Of a stretch of DNA of 64,000 nucleotides, positions 8,525 to 17,641 are shown one piece after another (position 1 is the first letter of the stretch; each line of letters begins with the position of its first letter). A program made the translations under genes and the position numbers. The notes under the pieces were generated by a model that had not been told where the DNA came from, did not search any database, and saw only the letters and a program-made list of their open reading frames with translations. This DNA comes from Nocardia brasiliensis (lineage in GTDB: Bacteria > Actinomycetota > Actinomycetes > Mycobacteriales > Mycobacteriaceae), in the NCBI RefSeq assembly GCF_011801125.1, contig NZ_CP046171.1, positions 5,518,001-5,582,000 of the forward strand. Reading direction: 5' to 3'.

Positions 8525-8578
8525 GGCTGAACCCTCCTCTTTCACTGGTGACCGGAGTAAACGGGCCTCCAGCCACGG

Positions 8579-8869
8579 TCAATCTTCGGGTCCGAAGATC
8601 CTGCGGCGCACTGCCAGCAACTGTAACTCCGGACGTGCCGCGACGTGCCGCTCGCAACGATCGAGTACCTCGGTCAGATGATCCATACCGGAACTGACGA
8701 AGGCGACCCCGAGCAGCGAGCGACGATGGCGGTCATGCTCCCCACCCTCGGCGGCACTCACCCCGAAACGCTGCAACTCGGCCAGGATCGGCCGGATCAC
8801 CGAGCGCTTCTCCTTCAGTGAATGCACATCGCCGAGGAGGAGGTCGAACTCCAGTGCACCCAGGTACAC
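8579..8869 (-). CDS. DUF503 (YlxP-like) protein
   Basis: A 96-residue protein of the DUF503 family, seen between infB and rbfA in many Gram-positive bacteria. Signature: an opening beta strand (YLGALEFDLLLGDVHSLKEKRSV) and the SLLGVAFVSS strand. Its function is not established; it is probably linked to ribosome assembly or translation by context. GTG 8869 follows a GAGGTGGATGG ribosome site. A strong hairpin lies between infB and this gene. Confidence 0.8.
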   Translation of the reverse strand: MYLGALEFDLLLGDVHSLKEKRSVIRPILAELQRFGVSAAEGGEHDRHRRSLLGVAFVSSGMDHLTEVLDRCERHVAARPELQLLAVRRRIFGPED

Positions 8870-8901
8870 CCATCCACCTCACATCGGTCTGGAACAAGGC
8901 C

Positions 8902-8936
8902 GGACCGTGCGCCACGCCGGGCGTGGCGCACGGTCC
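8902..8936 (-). terminator. 16-bp hairpin between infB and DUF503
   Basis: Perfect inverted repeat 8902-8917 / 8921-8936 with a 3-base loop, five bases after the infB stop on the minus strand. No long U-tract follows, so it may attenuate, process or only partly terminate the infB transcript before the DUF503-rbfA-nrnA part of the operon. Confidence 0.7.
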
Positions 8937-8941
8937 AGAGC

Positions 8942-11941
8942 TCAGTCGCGCGGCTTCTCGCGCAGCTCGTAGGCCTCGACGATGTCGCCTTCCTTGATGT
9001 CGTTGTAGGTCAACGTCAAACCGCATTCGAAGCCCTCGCGGACCTCGGTGACGTCGTCCTTTTCCCGCTTCAAGGAGGAGATCGTGACGGTCTCGGCGAT
9101 CACCACGTTGTCCCGGAGCAGGCGCGCCTTGGCGTTGCGCTTGACCGAACCCGAGGTGACCATGCAACCGGCGATGTTGCCGACCTTCGACGAACGGAAG
9201 ATCGCGCGGATCTCCGCCCGGCCCAGCTCGACCTCTTCGTAGATCGGCTTGAGCATGCCCTTGAGGGCCTTCTCGATCTCGTCGATGGCCTGGTAGATCA
9301 CCGAGTAGTACCGGATGTCCACGCCTTCGCGGTTGGCCAGCTCGGTCGCCTTGCCCTCGGCCCGGACGTTGAACCCGATGATGATCGCGTTCGAGGCCGA
9401 GGCCAGGTTGACGTTGGTCTCGGTGACGCCACCGACACCACGGTCGATGACCCGCAGCCGCACCTCGTCGTCGATCTGGATCCCGAGCAGCGCCTCTTCG
9501 AGGGCCTCGACGGTACCGGAGTTGTCGCCCTTGAGGATCAGGTTGAGCTCCGAGGTCTCCTTCAGCGCGGCATCCAGATCTTCCAGGCTGATCCGCTTGC
9601 GGCTGCGCGCGGCCAGTGCGTTGCGCTTGCGCGCGTTGCGCCGGTCGGCGATCTGGCGCGCGATCCGGTCCTCGTCGACCACGAGCAGGTTGTCACCGGC
9701 GCCCGGCACCGACGTGAAGCCGATGACCTGGACCGGCCGCGACGGCAACGCCTCGGTGACGTCGTCGCCGTGCTCGTCGACCATGCGCCGGACGCGACCG
9801 TAGGCGTCGCCCGCCACGATCGAATCGCCGACGCGCAGCGTGCCGCGCTGGATCAGCACGGTCGCCACCGGGCCGCGGCCACGGTCGAGGTGCGCCTCGA
9901 TGGCGACACCCTGCGCGTCCATGTCCGGGTTGGCCCGCAGGTCCAGCGCCGCGTCCGCGGTGAGCAGGACCGCCTCGAGCAGCTGGTCGATATTGGTGCC
10001 CTGGCGCGCCGAGATGTTGACGAACATGGTGTCGCCACCGTATTCCTCGGCCACCAGGTTGTATTCGGTCAGCTGCTGACGAACCTTGTCCGGGTTCGCG
10101 CCTTCCTTGTCGATCTTGTTGACCGCCACCACGATCGGCACGTCGGCCGCCTGCGCGTGGTTGATCGCCTCCACCGTCTGCGGCATGACGCCGTCGTCGG
10201 CGGCGACCACCAGGATCGCGATGTCGGTGGCCTTCGCACCACGGGCACGCATGGCGGTGAACGCCTCGTGACCCGGGGTGTCGATGAAGGTGATGAGCCG
10301 GTCCTGCTCGCCGAGGTGGGTGAGCACCTGGTAGGCGCCGATGTGCTGGGTGATGCCACCGGCCTCGCCCTCACGGACGTTGGCCTTGCGGATCGTGTCC
10401 AGCAGTCGGGTCTTACCGTGGTCGACGTGACCCATCACGGTCACGACCGGCGGACGCTGCTCGAGGTCCTCTTCGCCGCCCTCGTCCTCGCCGTAGGTCA
10501 GGTCGAACGATTCCAGCAGCTCGCGGTCCTCGTCCTCGGGACTGACCACGTGCACGACGTAGTTCATCTCGCTGCCGAGCAGCTCGAGCGTCTCGTCGTT
10601 CACCGACTGGGTCGCGGTGACCATCTCGCCGAGGTTGAACAACGCCTGCACCAGAGCGGCCGGGTTCGCGTCGATCTTCTCCGCGAAGTCCGACAGCGAG
10701 GCGCCACGGGCGAGCCGGATGATCTCGCCGTTGCCGCGCGGCAGCCGCACGCCGCCGACGGCGGGCGCCTGCATGCTCTCGTACTCGGCGCGTTTCGCCC
10801 GCTTCGACTTGCGGCCACGACGCGGGGCGCCACCGGGACGACCGAACGCGCCCGCGGCACCGCCACGACCGCCGGGACCACCCGGACGACCGCCACCGCC
10901 ACCGGGACGACCACGGAAACCACCCGCGGCGCCACCGGCACCGGGCGCACCGGCGCCCGCACCGCCGCCACCGGGCGCACCGCCGCGGTAGCCACCGCCA
11001 CCGCCGCCGGGACGACCGGCGCCGCCGCCGGGACCGCCACCGGGACGACCCGGACGACCGGCACCCGGGCCGCCCGCACCACCCGGACGTGCCGCACGCG
11101 ACGGCATGGCGCCGGGGTTGGGCCGCGGCGGCATCGAGCCGGGGCTCGGCCGCGGGCCACCCGGACGGGGACCGCCCTGGCCGGGAGCCGGACGCGCGCC
11201 GCCACCCTGAGCGGGTGCGCCGGGACGCGGGGCGCCCTGGGCCGGGCCGGGACGCGGACCGCCCTGAGCCGGGCCCGGACGCGGACCGCCCTGGCCCGGA
11301 GCCGGACGCGGCGCGGGACGCTCAGGCGCGGAAGAATACGGATTGTTGCCGACCCGAGGCGTTTTCGGGCCGGGACGCGGACCGGAACCACCGGGACGCG
11401 GGGCACCCGGGGTGGGTGCGCCGGGACGCTGCTGCTGACCCGGACGCGCGGCGTTCGGGGTCGGGCGCGGGCCGGCCGGCGCCGCGCTGGTCTCGGCGGC
11501 GGCCGAGGCGGCCGGTGCCGCAGGCGCGGATTCGCGGGCCGCGGCGGGCTTCGGCGCGGGCACCGGGCCGGGACGGGCGGCGGGGCCCGGCTTCACGGCC
11601 GGTCCCTCGGTACGCGCCGGGCTCGCTTCACGGACGGTTTCCTGAGCGGCCTGGGCGGGCGCGGGGGCCGCGGGGCGCGGGCCCGGGCGGGGACCGTTTC
11701 CTGCGGGCTTCGCGGCCGGACGGGCCGAGGAGGACGGGCCGGGGCGTGAACCCGACTTGGTGCCGTTCGACGGGGCTGATTTCGATGCGAACGACTCACG
11801 CAGCCTGCGCGCGACGGGAGCTTCCACCGTTGACGACGCGGACTTCACGAACTCGCCCTGCTCCTTGAGCGTTGCGAGTAGTTCCTTGCTGGTGACACCG
11901 AGTTCTTTGGCCAACTCGTGCACGCGGGCCTTGCCTGCCAC
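8942..11941 (-). CDS. infB: translation initiation factor IF-2
   Basis: A 999-residue GTPase that delivers fMet-tRNA to the 30S subunit. The IF2 N-terminal domain comes first ([21 protein letters not shown]). It is followed by a very long Pro/Arg/Gly/Ala low-complexity region (about residues 60-380), then the G domain with GHVDHGKT at about residue 504 and NKIDK, and the C-terminal domains II-IV. GTG 11941 is taken as the start because it aligns with the mycobacterial N-terminus and has an AGGAGA site just upstream. GTG 11953 is the other option. The gene belongs to the nusA-ylxR-infB operon. Confidence 0.95.
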   Translation of the reverse strand: MAGKARVHELAKELGVTSKELLATLKEQGEFVKSASSTVEAPVARRLRESFASKSAPSNGTKSGSRPGPSSSARPAAKPAGNGPRPGPRPAAPAPAQAAQETVREASPARTEGPAVKPGPAARPGPVPAPKPAAARESAPAAPAASAAAETSAAPAGPRPTPNAARPGQQQRPGAPTPGAPRPGGSGPRPGPKTPRVGNNPYSSAPERPAPRPAPGQGGPRPGPAQGGPRPGPAQGAPRPGAPAQGGGARPAPGQGGPRPGGPRPSPGSMPPRPNPGAMPSRAARPGGAGGPGAGRPGRPGGGPGGGAGRPGGGGGGYRGGAPGGGGAGAGAPGAGGAAGGFRGRPGGGGGRPGGPGGRGGAAGAFGRPGGAPRRGRKSKRAKRAEYESMQAPAVGGVRLPRGNGEIIRLARGASLSDFAEKIDANPAALVQALFNLGEMVTATQSVNDETLELLGSEMNYVVHVVSPEDEDRELLESFDLTYGEDEGGEEDLEQRPPVVTVMGHVDHGKTRLLDTIRKANVREGEAGGITQHIGAYQVLTHLGEQDRLITFIDTPGHEAFTAMRARGAKATDIAILVVAADDGVMPQTVEAINHAQAADVPIVVAVNKIDKEGANPDKVRQQLTEYNLVAEEYGGDTMFVNISARQGTNIDQLLEAVLLTADAALDLRANPDMDAQGVAIEAHLDRGRGPVATVLIQRGTLRVGDSIVAGDAYGRVRRMVDEHGDDVTEALPSRPVQVIGFTSVPGAGDNLLVVDEDRIARQIADRRNARKRNALAARSRKRISLEDLDAALKETSELNLILKGDNSGTVEALEEALLGIQIDDEVRLRVIDRGVGGVTETNVNLASASNAIIIGFNVRAEGKATELANREGVDIRYYSVIYQAIDEIEKALKGMLKPIYEEVELGRAEIRAIFRSSKVGNIAGCMVTSGSVKRNAKARLLRDNVVIAETVTISSLKREKDDVTEVREGFECGLTLTYNDIKEGDIVEAYELREKPRD

Positions 11942-12050
11942 TGCTCTCCTCACTGAGAGGTCGAGCAGTGCACCCGTTGTTCAGGGACGGGGCCCGCACG
12001 ACCTCGGGTTATCTCCGATGGACGTTCATCGTTGGTGCTTCACGGTGTGC

Positions 12051-12560
12051 TCATGAGTGCTCGTGCCTGTTCTCGAGGTACTGCTCCAGGGCTGAGATAT
12101 CCAGATTTCCGGACACTCTTAGTGCTCTGCCGAATGCTCGGCGCCGCTCTGCCGCGTTCAGACAAGCCGAGACGGGGTGCAACCAGGCACCCCGTCCGGG
12201 AAGTCTGCGCCGCGGATCGGGAACGATCATGACAGCGGGGACACCGTTTCCGGTATCCGATTTCCGCGCCACGATCCGTAACAGACCGGCGGCCAACTCG
12301 CGCTTCCGGCATCCGATACAGGTCCGAATCGGTTGCGCGTGCTGAACCTCTGTCCACTCTACCGCTGCACCGGTCGGATCACCGAACCGCTCCCCTGCGG
12401 AAGTTACCAACATGTCATCCCGATGGTCCGAAGCACGGCAAACGGTGTTGAATTCGCGGTGCTCCCGGCGCCCTGCGTGGTTACGCTCCGCTACCTCCTC
12501 CGGGCACGTCGCTCGCACCGCGGCATCCAACGCGCGGTGCGTCGCGTCGGTTCCGGTCAA
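12051..12560 (-). CDS. ylxR: YlxR-family (DUF448) protein
   Basis: The C-terminal ~95 residues are a YlxR domain: [12 protein letters not shown], then LLRIVARK, then [27 protein letters not shown]. YlxR is a small RNA-binding or transcription-modulating protein encoded between nusA and infB. The chosen start gives an ATGA overlap with the nusA stop (12557-12560) and adds a ~75-residue N-terminal extension with no recognised domain. No alternative ATG/GTG/TTG directly before the domain has a good ribosome site; ATG 12413 is the main competitor. The family call is firm, the N-terminus is not. Confidence 0.8.
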   Translation of the reverse strand: MTGTDATHRALDAAVRATCPEEVAERNHAGRREHREFNTVCRASDHRDDMLVTSAGERFGDPTGAAVEWTEVQHAQPIRTCIGCRKRELAAGLLRIVARKSDTGNGVPAVMIVPDPRRRLPGRGAWLHPVSACLNAAERRRAFGRALRVSGNLDISALEQYLENRHEHS

Positions 12561-13588
12561 CTGCGGTGCGCCTCCGTCCGCACCGTGCCGCCGCCCATGT
12601 CAGGGGCCGCGTCGCTGCGGATATCGATCCGCCACCCGGTCAGCCGGGCGGCCAGGCGAGCGTTCTGGCCCTCCTTGCCGATGGCCAGCGACAACTGGAA
12701 GTCCGGCACCACGACGCGCGCGGCCCTGGCCTCGGCGTCGACAATGGTGACCGACACCACTTTCGACGGCGAGAGCGCATTGCCGACGAAGGTCGCCGAA
12801 TCCTCGGCGAAGTCGATGATGTCGATCTTCTCCCCGGCCAGCTCGCTCATCACGTTGCGCACCCGCTGCCCCATCGGGCCGATGCACGCGCCCTTGGCGT
12901 TGACCCCGGACACCGTGCTGCGCACCGCGATCTTCGAGCGGTGCCCGGCCTCCCTGGCCACCGCGACGATCTCGACCGAGCCGTCCGCGATCTCGGGCAC
13001 CTCGAGCGCGAACAGCCGGCGCACCAGGTTCGGGTGCGTGCGCGAGAGCGTGATCTGCGGGCCGCGCGGGCCACGCGAGACACCGACGACGTAACACTTG
13101 ATCCGGTCGCCGTGCTCGTAGGTCTCGCCCGGTACCTGTTCGGCGGGCGGGATCAGCCCCTCCGCGCCGTGCAGTTCGCTGCCGATGCGCACCACGATGG
13201 TGCCGCGGGCGTTGGCGCGCGCGTCGCGCTGCACCACACCGCCGACGATGTCGCCCTCGTGGGTGGAGAACTCGCCGAAGGACTTCTCGTTCTCGGCGTC
13301 GCGCAGCCGCTGCAGCACCACCTGGCGCGCCGTGGTCGCCGCGATCCGGCCGAAACCCTCAGGGGTGTCGTCCCATTCGGAGATCACGTTGCCGTCGGCG
13401 TCGAGCTCGCGCGCCATCACCCGGACCGTGCCGGTCTTCTGGTTGATGTCGATGCGCGCGTTGGGCTGGTGGCCCTCGGTGTGGCGGTACGCGGTGAGCA
13501 GCGCCGACTCGATCGCGGAGATCACGGTCTCGATCGAGATCCCCTTGTCGGCGACGATCGCGCGCAGGGCTTCGATTTCGATGTTCAT
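12557..13588 (-). CDS. nusA: transcription termination/antitermination factor NusA
   Basis: A 343-residue NusA that binds RNA polymerase and nascent RNA to control pausing, termination and antitermination. Order: N-terminal polymerase-binding domain ([18 protein letters not shown]), S1 domain around residues 110-180, and two KH domains ending in [24 protein letters not shown]. It lacks the C-terminal acidic repeats of E. coli NusA, which is normal for actinobacteria. Its start overlaps the rimP stop and its stop overlaps the ylxR start (ATGA at both junctions), indicating tight coupling. Confidence 0.95.
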   Translation of the reverse strand: MNIEIEALRAIVADKGISIETVISAIESALLTAYRHTEGHQPNARIDINQKTGTVRVMARELDADGNVISEWDDTPEGFGRIAATTARQVVLQRLRDAENEKSFGEFSTHEGDIVGGVVQRDARANARGTIVVRIGSELHGAEGLIPPAEQVPGETYEHGDRIKCYVVGVSRGPRGPQITLSRTHPNLVRRLFALEVPEIADGSVEIVAVAREAGHRSKIAVRSTVSGVNAKGACIGPMGQRVRNVMSELAGEKIDIIDFAEDSATFVGNALSPSKVVSVTIVDAEARAARVVVPDFQLSLAIGKEGQNARLAARLTGWRIDIRSDAAPDMGGGTVRTEAHRS

Positions 13589-14259
13589 TCCACGATCCCT
13601 TCGGTCGGCGAATCGGACGCTGTTACTGATCCGGGTAGTGCATTCGTTGTTCCTGATACATCCGCGGCGTCGACCGCCGGCACATCATCTTCCTGGCCGG
13701 GCACCGGGCGCCCTGGCGCCACGCCGCCGGCGAGTTCCATTTCCCGCGGCCCCGGCTTGCCGAACTCGACCTGCACCACCGCTTCGGCGATGTCGGCCAG
13801 TGGCACGTGCACCCGATGCGGCTTGTGCCTGCCCCCGAGCACCAGCGCGACGGTGTCGCCGTCGAGCGCACCCACCCTGGCCTCGAATTTCCGGGCGCCT
13901 CCCGCGTCGGGCATGGGGGCGCCCTCGCGTAGGTGCACGAGCACCTTGCGACCGCGGGCCCGGCGCCAGTGCCGATCCTCGGTGAGCGGACGATCGATCC
14001 CCGGGGTGGTGACCTCGAGCAGATACGGCGTCTCCCCGAAATCGCCTGCCTCGTCCAGCAACTCCGAGACCGCGGCGCTGAGCACCGCGATCGCGTCGAG
14101 ATCGGACGGACCCTCGCTGTCGACGGTCACCTGCACCCGAGCCTGCGCGTCCGCATGCTTGCCCGCGGTCGAGATCTCGACCCGTTCGAGGTCGAATCCT
14201 CGGCGTTCGACGAGTCCAGCGATGAGCTGGCTCAGCCTTTCCTCGGTCGGCATCGGCAT
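13585..14259 (-). CDS. rimP: ribosome maturation factor RimP
   Basis: RimP (224 residues) helps early 30S assembly. N-terminal domain: [12 protein letters not shown] and VTVDSEG. The TPGIDRPL loop is highly characteristic, and the C-terminal SH3-like domain is around [14 protein letters not shown] to [18 protein letters not shown]. The last ~45 residues are a poorly conserved acidic tail. It is the first gene of the rimP-nusA-ylxR-infB transcription unit, so the operon promoter should lie between 14260 and 14579, shared with the divergent lipoprotein gene. Confidence 0.92.
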   Translation of the reverse strand: MPMPTEERLSQLIAGLVERRGFDLERVEISTAGKHADAQARVQVTVDSEGPSDLDAIAVLSAAVSELLDEAGDFGETPYLLEVTTPGIDRPLTEDRHWRRARGRKVLVHLREGAPMPDAGGARKFEARVGALDGDTVALVLGGRHKPHRVHVPLADIAEAVVQVEFGKPGPREMELAGGVAPGRPVPGQEDDVPAVDAADVSGTTNALPGSVTASDSPTEGIVE

Positions 14260-14579
14260 CTGGGGCGGCTCCTGGTTCAGTTGTGACGGCGGTGGGGAAA
14301 TTACTTCAACCGAAGGTCTAGCGTAACGCGCTCAGAGAGTGTAAAGGACCATCGGGCAGGCGGTACGCGCGCCACTCGTGCTGGTCGACGGCTCGGCGGC
14401 GGCAGCGAAGCGTACCCAGGCGAGGGCCGTCGCGTCGAACTCCGAGGATGGGCGACGCCTGGTCCGAGGCACCCCGGTGAATCTGGCACGATGGTGCCGT
14501 GCCCATCCGCCCTTCCGTGCAGCCGAGCGCCGCACGCTCTTCCGGCTGCCCGCCCGACCGGCACGATTCCCGGTTCCCG

Positions 14580-15104
14580 ATGGACCGCCGCACCGCATTA
14601 CGGCTCGCCGGTGGCGGCGCGGTCGGCGTGCTCGCGCTCGGCGCGGCCGTCGGCTGCGCGACCGAAGACACCGTGCACGAGCCGGATCCCCTTGCCGCCC
14701 AAGAGGTCAAGGCGCGCACGGACGCCGCGGCGGCCACCGCCGCGATCGCGCTCGCGCCGCACAAGCACGCCGCGCTCACCGCGATCGCGACCGAAAGGAC
14801 CGCGCACGCAGACGCTTTGCGCGCCGAGATCGCCCGGGTGATCGGCGTCTACGGCGACGGCACCACGCCGGCGCACCGCACCAGGGCGAGCGCGCCCGGC
14901 CCGGCGGCAGGCTCGGCCGCGGTGGCCTCCGGTACGGCGGTGCCGCCCGTCGCGGCGCCGAGCCTGGACACCCTGCGCGCGCAACTGACCGAGTCCAGAC
15001 AGTCCGCCGCCGCCCTCGCGAGCAGCCAGTCCGGCTACCGGGCCGGGCTGCTCGCCTCGATCAGCGCGGCCTGTGCCGCCGAGGCTGGAGTACTGCTCGC
15101 ATGA
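14580..15104 (+). CDS. Tat-exported lipoprotein, partner of DUF4439 protein
   Basis: A 174-residue protein starting MDRRTALRLAGGG: twin arginines (R3-R4), a hydrophobic core, and a lipobox ending at C26, so Tat export and lipidation are likely. The mature part is alanine-rich and helical with scattered histidines. It occupies the position of Rv2843 in M. tuberculosis, between rimP and proS. ATG 14580 fits a signal peptide; the upstream GTG 14499 would add 27 unrelated residues. It overlaps the next gene by ATGA. Function is unknown. Confidence 0.65.
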   Translation: MDRRTALRLAGGGAVGVLALGAAVGCATEDTVHEPDPLAAQEVKARTDAAAATAAIALAPHKHAALTAIATERTAHADALRAEIARVIGVYGDGTTPAHRTRASAPGPAAGSAAVASGTAVPPVAAPSLDTLRAQLTESRQSAAALASSQSGYRAGLLASISAACAAEAGVLLA

Positions 15105-15535
15105 CCGACGCCGAACGTCAGGCGCTGCTGGACGCGTTGCGCGCCGAATACGGCGCCGTCTACGCCTACGGCGTGGTCGCCGCGTACGCCTCGCGGGAAC
15201 GCTATCGCCTCGTCGGCGAGCACACCGCGAGCCATCGCGCCCGCCGCGACGCCACCGTCGACGCGCTCACCGCGGCCGGCGTGAGCGCCCCGCCGCCGGA
15301 TGCCGCCTACACGATGCCGTTCCCGGTGAACGACCCGATTCCCGCCGCGCGCCTGGCCGCGACCGTCGAGTCCGACACCGCGGTGGCGTGGCGGGCCGTC
15401 GTCGAGCACGGCACGTCCGAGTCGCTGCGCCGGATGGGCATCGACGCGCTCACCGAATGCGCCGTGCGCCTTGCCACATGGCAGGCCATCCTGGGCGCCG
15501 ATCCGCCGACGACCCCGTTCCCAGGCAAGGTCTGA
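15101..15535 (+). CDS. DUF4439 ferritin-like protein
   Basis: A 144-residue four-helix-bundle protein of the DUF4439 (ferritin-like) family, the Rv2844 position. Helix features: TDAERQALLDALRAEYGAVYAYGVVAAYAS and HTASHRARRDATVDAL, with E and H residues that could bind metal, and a proline-rich central loop. It begins at ATG 15101, overlapping the lipoprotein stop. The pair may form an envelope-linked complex, but no reaction is known. Confidence 0.75.
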   Translation: MTDAERQALLDALRAEYGAVYAYGVVAAYASRERYRLVGEHTASHRARRDATVDALTAAGVSAPPPDAAYTMPFPVNDPIPAARLAATVESDTAVAWRAVVEHGTSESLRRMGIDALTECAVRLATWQAILGADPPTTPFPGKV

Positions 15536-15560
15536 ACCCGGGGCCGAGCCGAAATATACT
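15532..15560 (+). promoter_or_regulatory. candidate promoter in a convergent intergenic region
   Basis: A near-consensus -10 hexamer TATACT (15555-15560) stands 17 bases after CTGAAC (15532-15537), a weak match to TTGACA. It lies just past the DUF4439 stop and points toward a terminator 124 bases on, with no ORF between them. Confidence 0.4.
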
Positions 15561-15566
15561 GTGCGC

Positions 15567-15718
15567 CAAGTCACTTCGAAAATCCGGCGCGCGGCGTTTC
15601 ACGACCGGCGCGCCGGGTACCCGGCACTCGTAATGGGTGCGCGGTTCGTCCGACCGTGAGGTACGGGTGAGCTCGCACGAAAGGGCCGACCCCACAAGGC
15701 TTGCGGGGTCGGCCTTTT
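15567..15718 (+). ncRNA. candidate small structured RNA
   Basis: About 150 bases run from a TATACT promoter to a hairpin plus TTTT terminator, between two convergent genes. Inside is an 8-bp stem (15584-15591 with 15609-15616), followed by the palindrome CCGGGTACCCGG (15613-15624). No coding frame fits. It could simply be the long 3' UTR of the DUF4439 gene. I do not recognise a known RNA family. Confidence 0.35.
15684..15718 (+). terminator. intrinsic terminator
   Basis: 10-bp stem (15684-15693 with 15705-15714), 11-base loop and a TTTT run at 15715-15718. It can end the plus-strand transcript. On the minus strand it also lies just after the acyl-CoA dehydrogenase stop. Confidence 0.8.
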
Positions 15719-15730
15719 CGGTCTCCGTGG

Positions 15731-17482
15731 CTACGGACGCATCTCGTAGGCGCCGTCATAGGAGGCCACCTCGGCCCACACCCGGTCGAAGCGCGCCCGA
15801 TCGGCCACCGGCGGACGCAGCGCCGAGGCCGCCCATGCCTGCTGGTCGGGGCTGGCCGACGGCTTGCCGTAGAGCGTGGTCGCGTAGGTGTTGAAGTCAC
15901 GGACCTGGAAGTCGAAGATCTGGTCGATCAGATCCCGATCGAGGCCGGTGATCGCCGCCTGCTCCAGGATCAGCTGGCCGTACACCACCAGCGAGAACAG
16001 GTGACCGATGGTCAGCATGAAGTCGAGATCCTTCTGCTGGTCCGCATCGGGGGCCGCGGTGCTCAGCAGCGTGCGCAGCGCCTGCGCCTGCTCATAGAAG
16101 CGACCGACGTTCGGGATATCCGAGTGCTGCTCGTACACCGGGGTCCAATCGGCGAACTGCACCTTGCCCGCGCCCCGGGCGGGGCCCTGCTGCCAGAAGA
16201 ACTCGTCGTCGGCCGCGTCGAGGCGGGTGCCGATCGCCGGGTATTCCTTGGGGTTGAACAGGTAGTTCGGCATGAACTTCAGGATCTGCCCCACGTTGAC
16301 GTGCACCGTGCCCTCGAGCCGGGGCAGCGTGTTGATCAGGCGCGCCACCTCGGCGAAGTAGGTGTTCTTCTCGAATCCCTTGGCCGCCAGCACATCCAGC
16401 AGCAAGGTCATCACCGTCTCGCCCTCCGAGGTCACCTTCGACTTCGTCATCGGGTTGAACAGCAGGTAGCGGCGATCCTCGAGGCTCGCGCTGCGGAAGT
16501 AGTCGACGGCGCGATCGCTGAACTGCTTCATCGCGACGATCCTGGCGTAGGCGTCGACGAAATTGCTGCGCACGTGCGGGAAGTCGGTGACCGGGTTGCC
16601 GTAGAGGATGCGGTTGTTCGCGTGCGTGATCGCCTCGTAGAACGAGTGCTCGACCATGCCGATGCCGCCGTGGCACAGGTTGAACTTGCCCACGTTGACG
16701 GTGTTCAGCGCGGCGGAGAAGGCCTCGGGACCGGTGTGCAGGATGTCCTCGGCCCGCACCGGGTAGTTCTCCAGCCGGAAGGTGCTGACGTACATCTGCT
16801 GGTGCACGACATTGCCGAGCAGGTGGTAGTTCTCGTGCCTGCTGTCCGCGGCGAACCAGACGTAGCCGTCGGCGCCCTCGACATCGGCGCGGCGGGAGAA
16901 CACCGAAACCATGCTCGCCACATTGCCGTTGCCGATGTAGTACTTCTCGCCGTTGGCGCGGAACAGGATGCCCGCCTGTTCGTCCGCGCTGCCCGGCTCG
17001 CTCGGGGTCAGCACCAGGTCGGTGTTGTAGATGTCGGCGCCGTGCTCACGCTCGGACAGTCCGAACGCCATCACCTGTCCCGCGGCCAGGTCGGCGGCCG
17101 CGCGCTGCTTGGCTTCCTTGTTCTCGCTCTGCCAGATCGGGCCGAGGCCAAGGATGGTCACCTGCTCGGCGTACCAGTAGGCAAGTCCGTAGAAGCCGAA
17201 GATCTCCGACAGCGCCGCATTGCGCGCGGCGTCCCAGCGCCGGTTCTCGTCGCCGTCGGCGAACGCCGCGGGGGTCAGGAAGGTCGCGAACAGCTTCTCC
17301 TTCGCGACGAACTCGAGGAACTCGGCGGTCCAGACCGCGTCCGCGTCGTCGGCCAGCAGCTGCCGCTTGCCCCGCGACTCGAACCACTCGATGGTGGCGC
17401 GCAGCAGGCGCCGGGTCTCGGCGTCGAAGTGCTGCGGGTCGTAGGTCGCGGGGTTGAACAACAGCGGATCGGTGCTCGTCAT
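15731..17482 (-). CDS. acyl-CoA dehydrogenase
   Basis: A 583-residue FAD enzyme of the acyl-CoA dehydrogenase family, oxidising acyl-CoA to the enoyl-CoA with transfer to ETF. Visible features: an N-terminal helical domain, GLSEREHGADIYNTD (the substrate and FAD segment), GEKYYIGNGNVASMVSVFSR (beta domain), then HGGIGMVEHSFYEAITHANNR in the C-terminal helical bundle. It is longer than the ~390-residue short-chain enzymes and resembles the long FadE-type proteins of mycolata; the substrate is not predictable. It stands alone between the DUF4439 gene and proS and is not part of the M. tuberculosis order at this place. Confidence 0.85.
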   Translation of the reverse strand: MTSTDPLLFNPATYDPQHFDAETRRLLRATIEWFESRGKRQLLADDADAVWTAEFLEFVAKEKLFATFLTPAAFADGDENRRWDAARNAALSEIFGFYGLAYWYAEQVTILGLGPIWQSENKEAKQRAAADLAAGQVMAFGLSEREHGADIYNTDLVLTPSEPGSADEQAGILFRANGEKYYIGNGNVASMVSVFSRRADVEGADGYVWFAADSRHENYHLLGNVVHQQMYVSTFRLENYPVRAEDILHTGPEAFSAALNTVNVGKFNLCHGGIGMVEHSFYEAITHANNRILYGNPVTDFPHVRSNFVDAYARIVAMKQFSDRAVDYFRSASLEDRRYLLFNPMTKSKVTSEGETVMTLLLDVLAAKGFEKNTYFAEVARLINTLPRLEGTVHVNVGQILKFMPNYLFNPKEYPAIGTRLDAADDEFFWQQGPARGAGKVQFADWTPVYEQHSDIPNVGRFYEQAQALRTLLSTAAPDADQQKDLDFMLTIGHLFSLVVYGQLILEQAAITGLDRDLIDQIFDFQVRDFNTYATTLYGKPSASPDQQAWAASALRPPVADRARFDRVWAEVASYDGAYEMRP

Positions 17483-17594
17483 GCCGTTAACTTACCAGCG
17501 GGTAACAGCAGTCCGAAGCCACTCCACCCCACGTCACACTGCAAATCCAGGCTACGGTCGCGTAGGTCGCGCCGAGGCGCCCGGCCGCAGACGC

Positions 17595-17630
17595 GCGACG
17601 GCCCCGATGGCGATCCATCGGGGCCGTCGC
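17595..17630 (-). terminator. terminator of proS
   Basis: Perfect 16-bp inverted repeat (17595-17610 with 17615-17630) and a 4-base loop, 12 bases beyond the proS stop. No long U-run follows, as is common in high-GC actinobacteria. Confidence 0.75.
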
Positions 17631-17641
17631 GAACGCCGGAA

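Noticed and set aside
10800..11700. Tandem repeat or mobile insertion inside infB
   Set aside because: The Gly/Pro/Arg-rich tract is the normal variable N-terminal region of actinobacterial IF-2, with no exact repeat period.
8822..11749. A 975-codon plus-strand open frame antisense to infB
   Set aside because: It is the shadow of infB. Its sequence is low-complexity T/R/G/A produced by the high-GC coding strand, with no family features.
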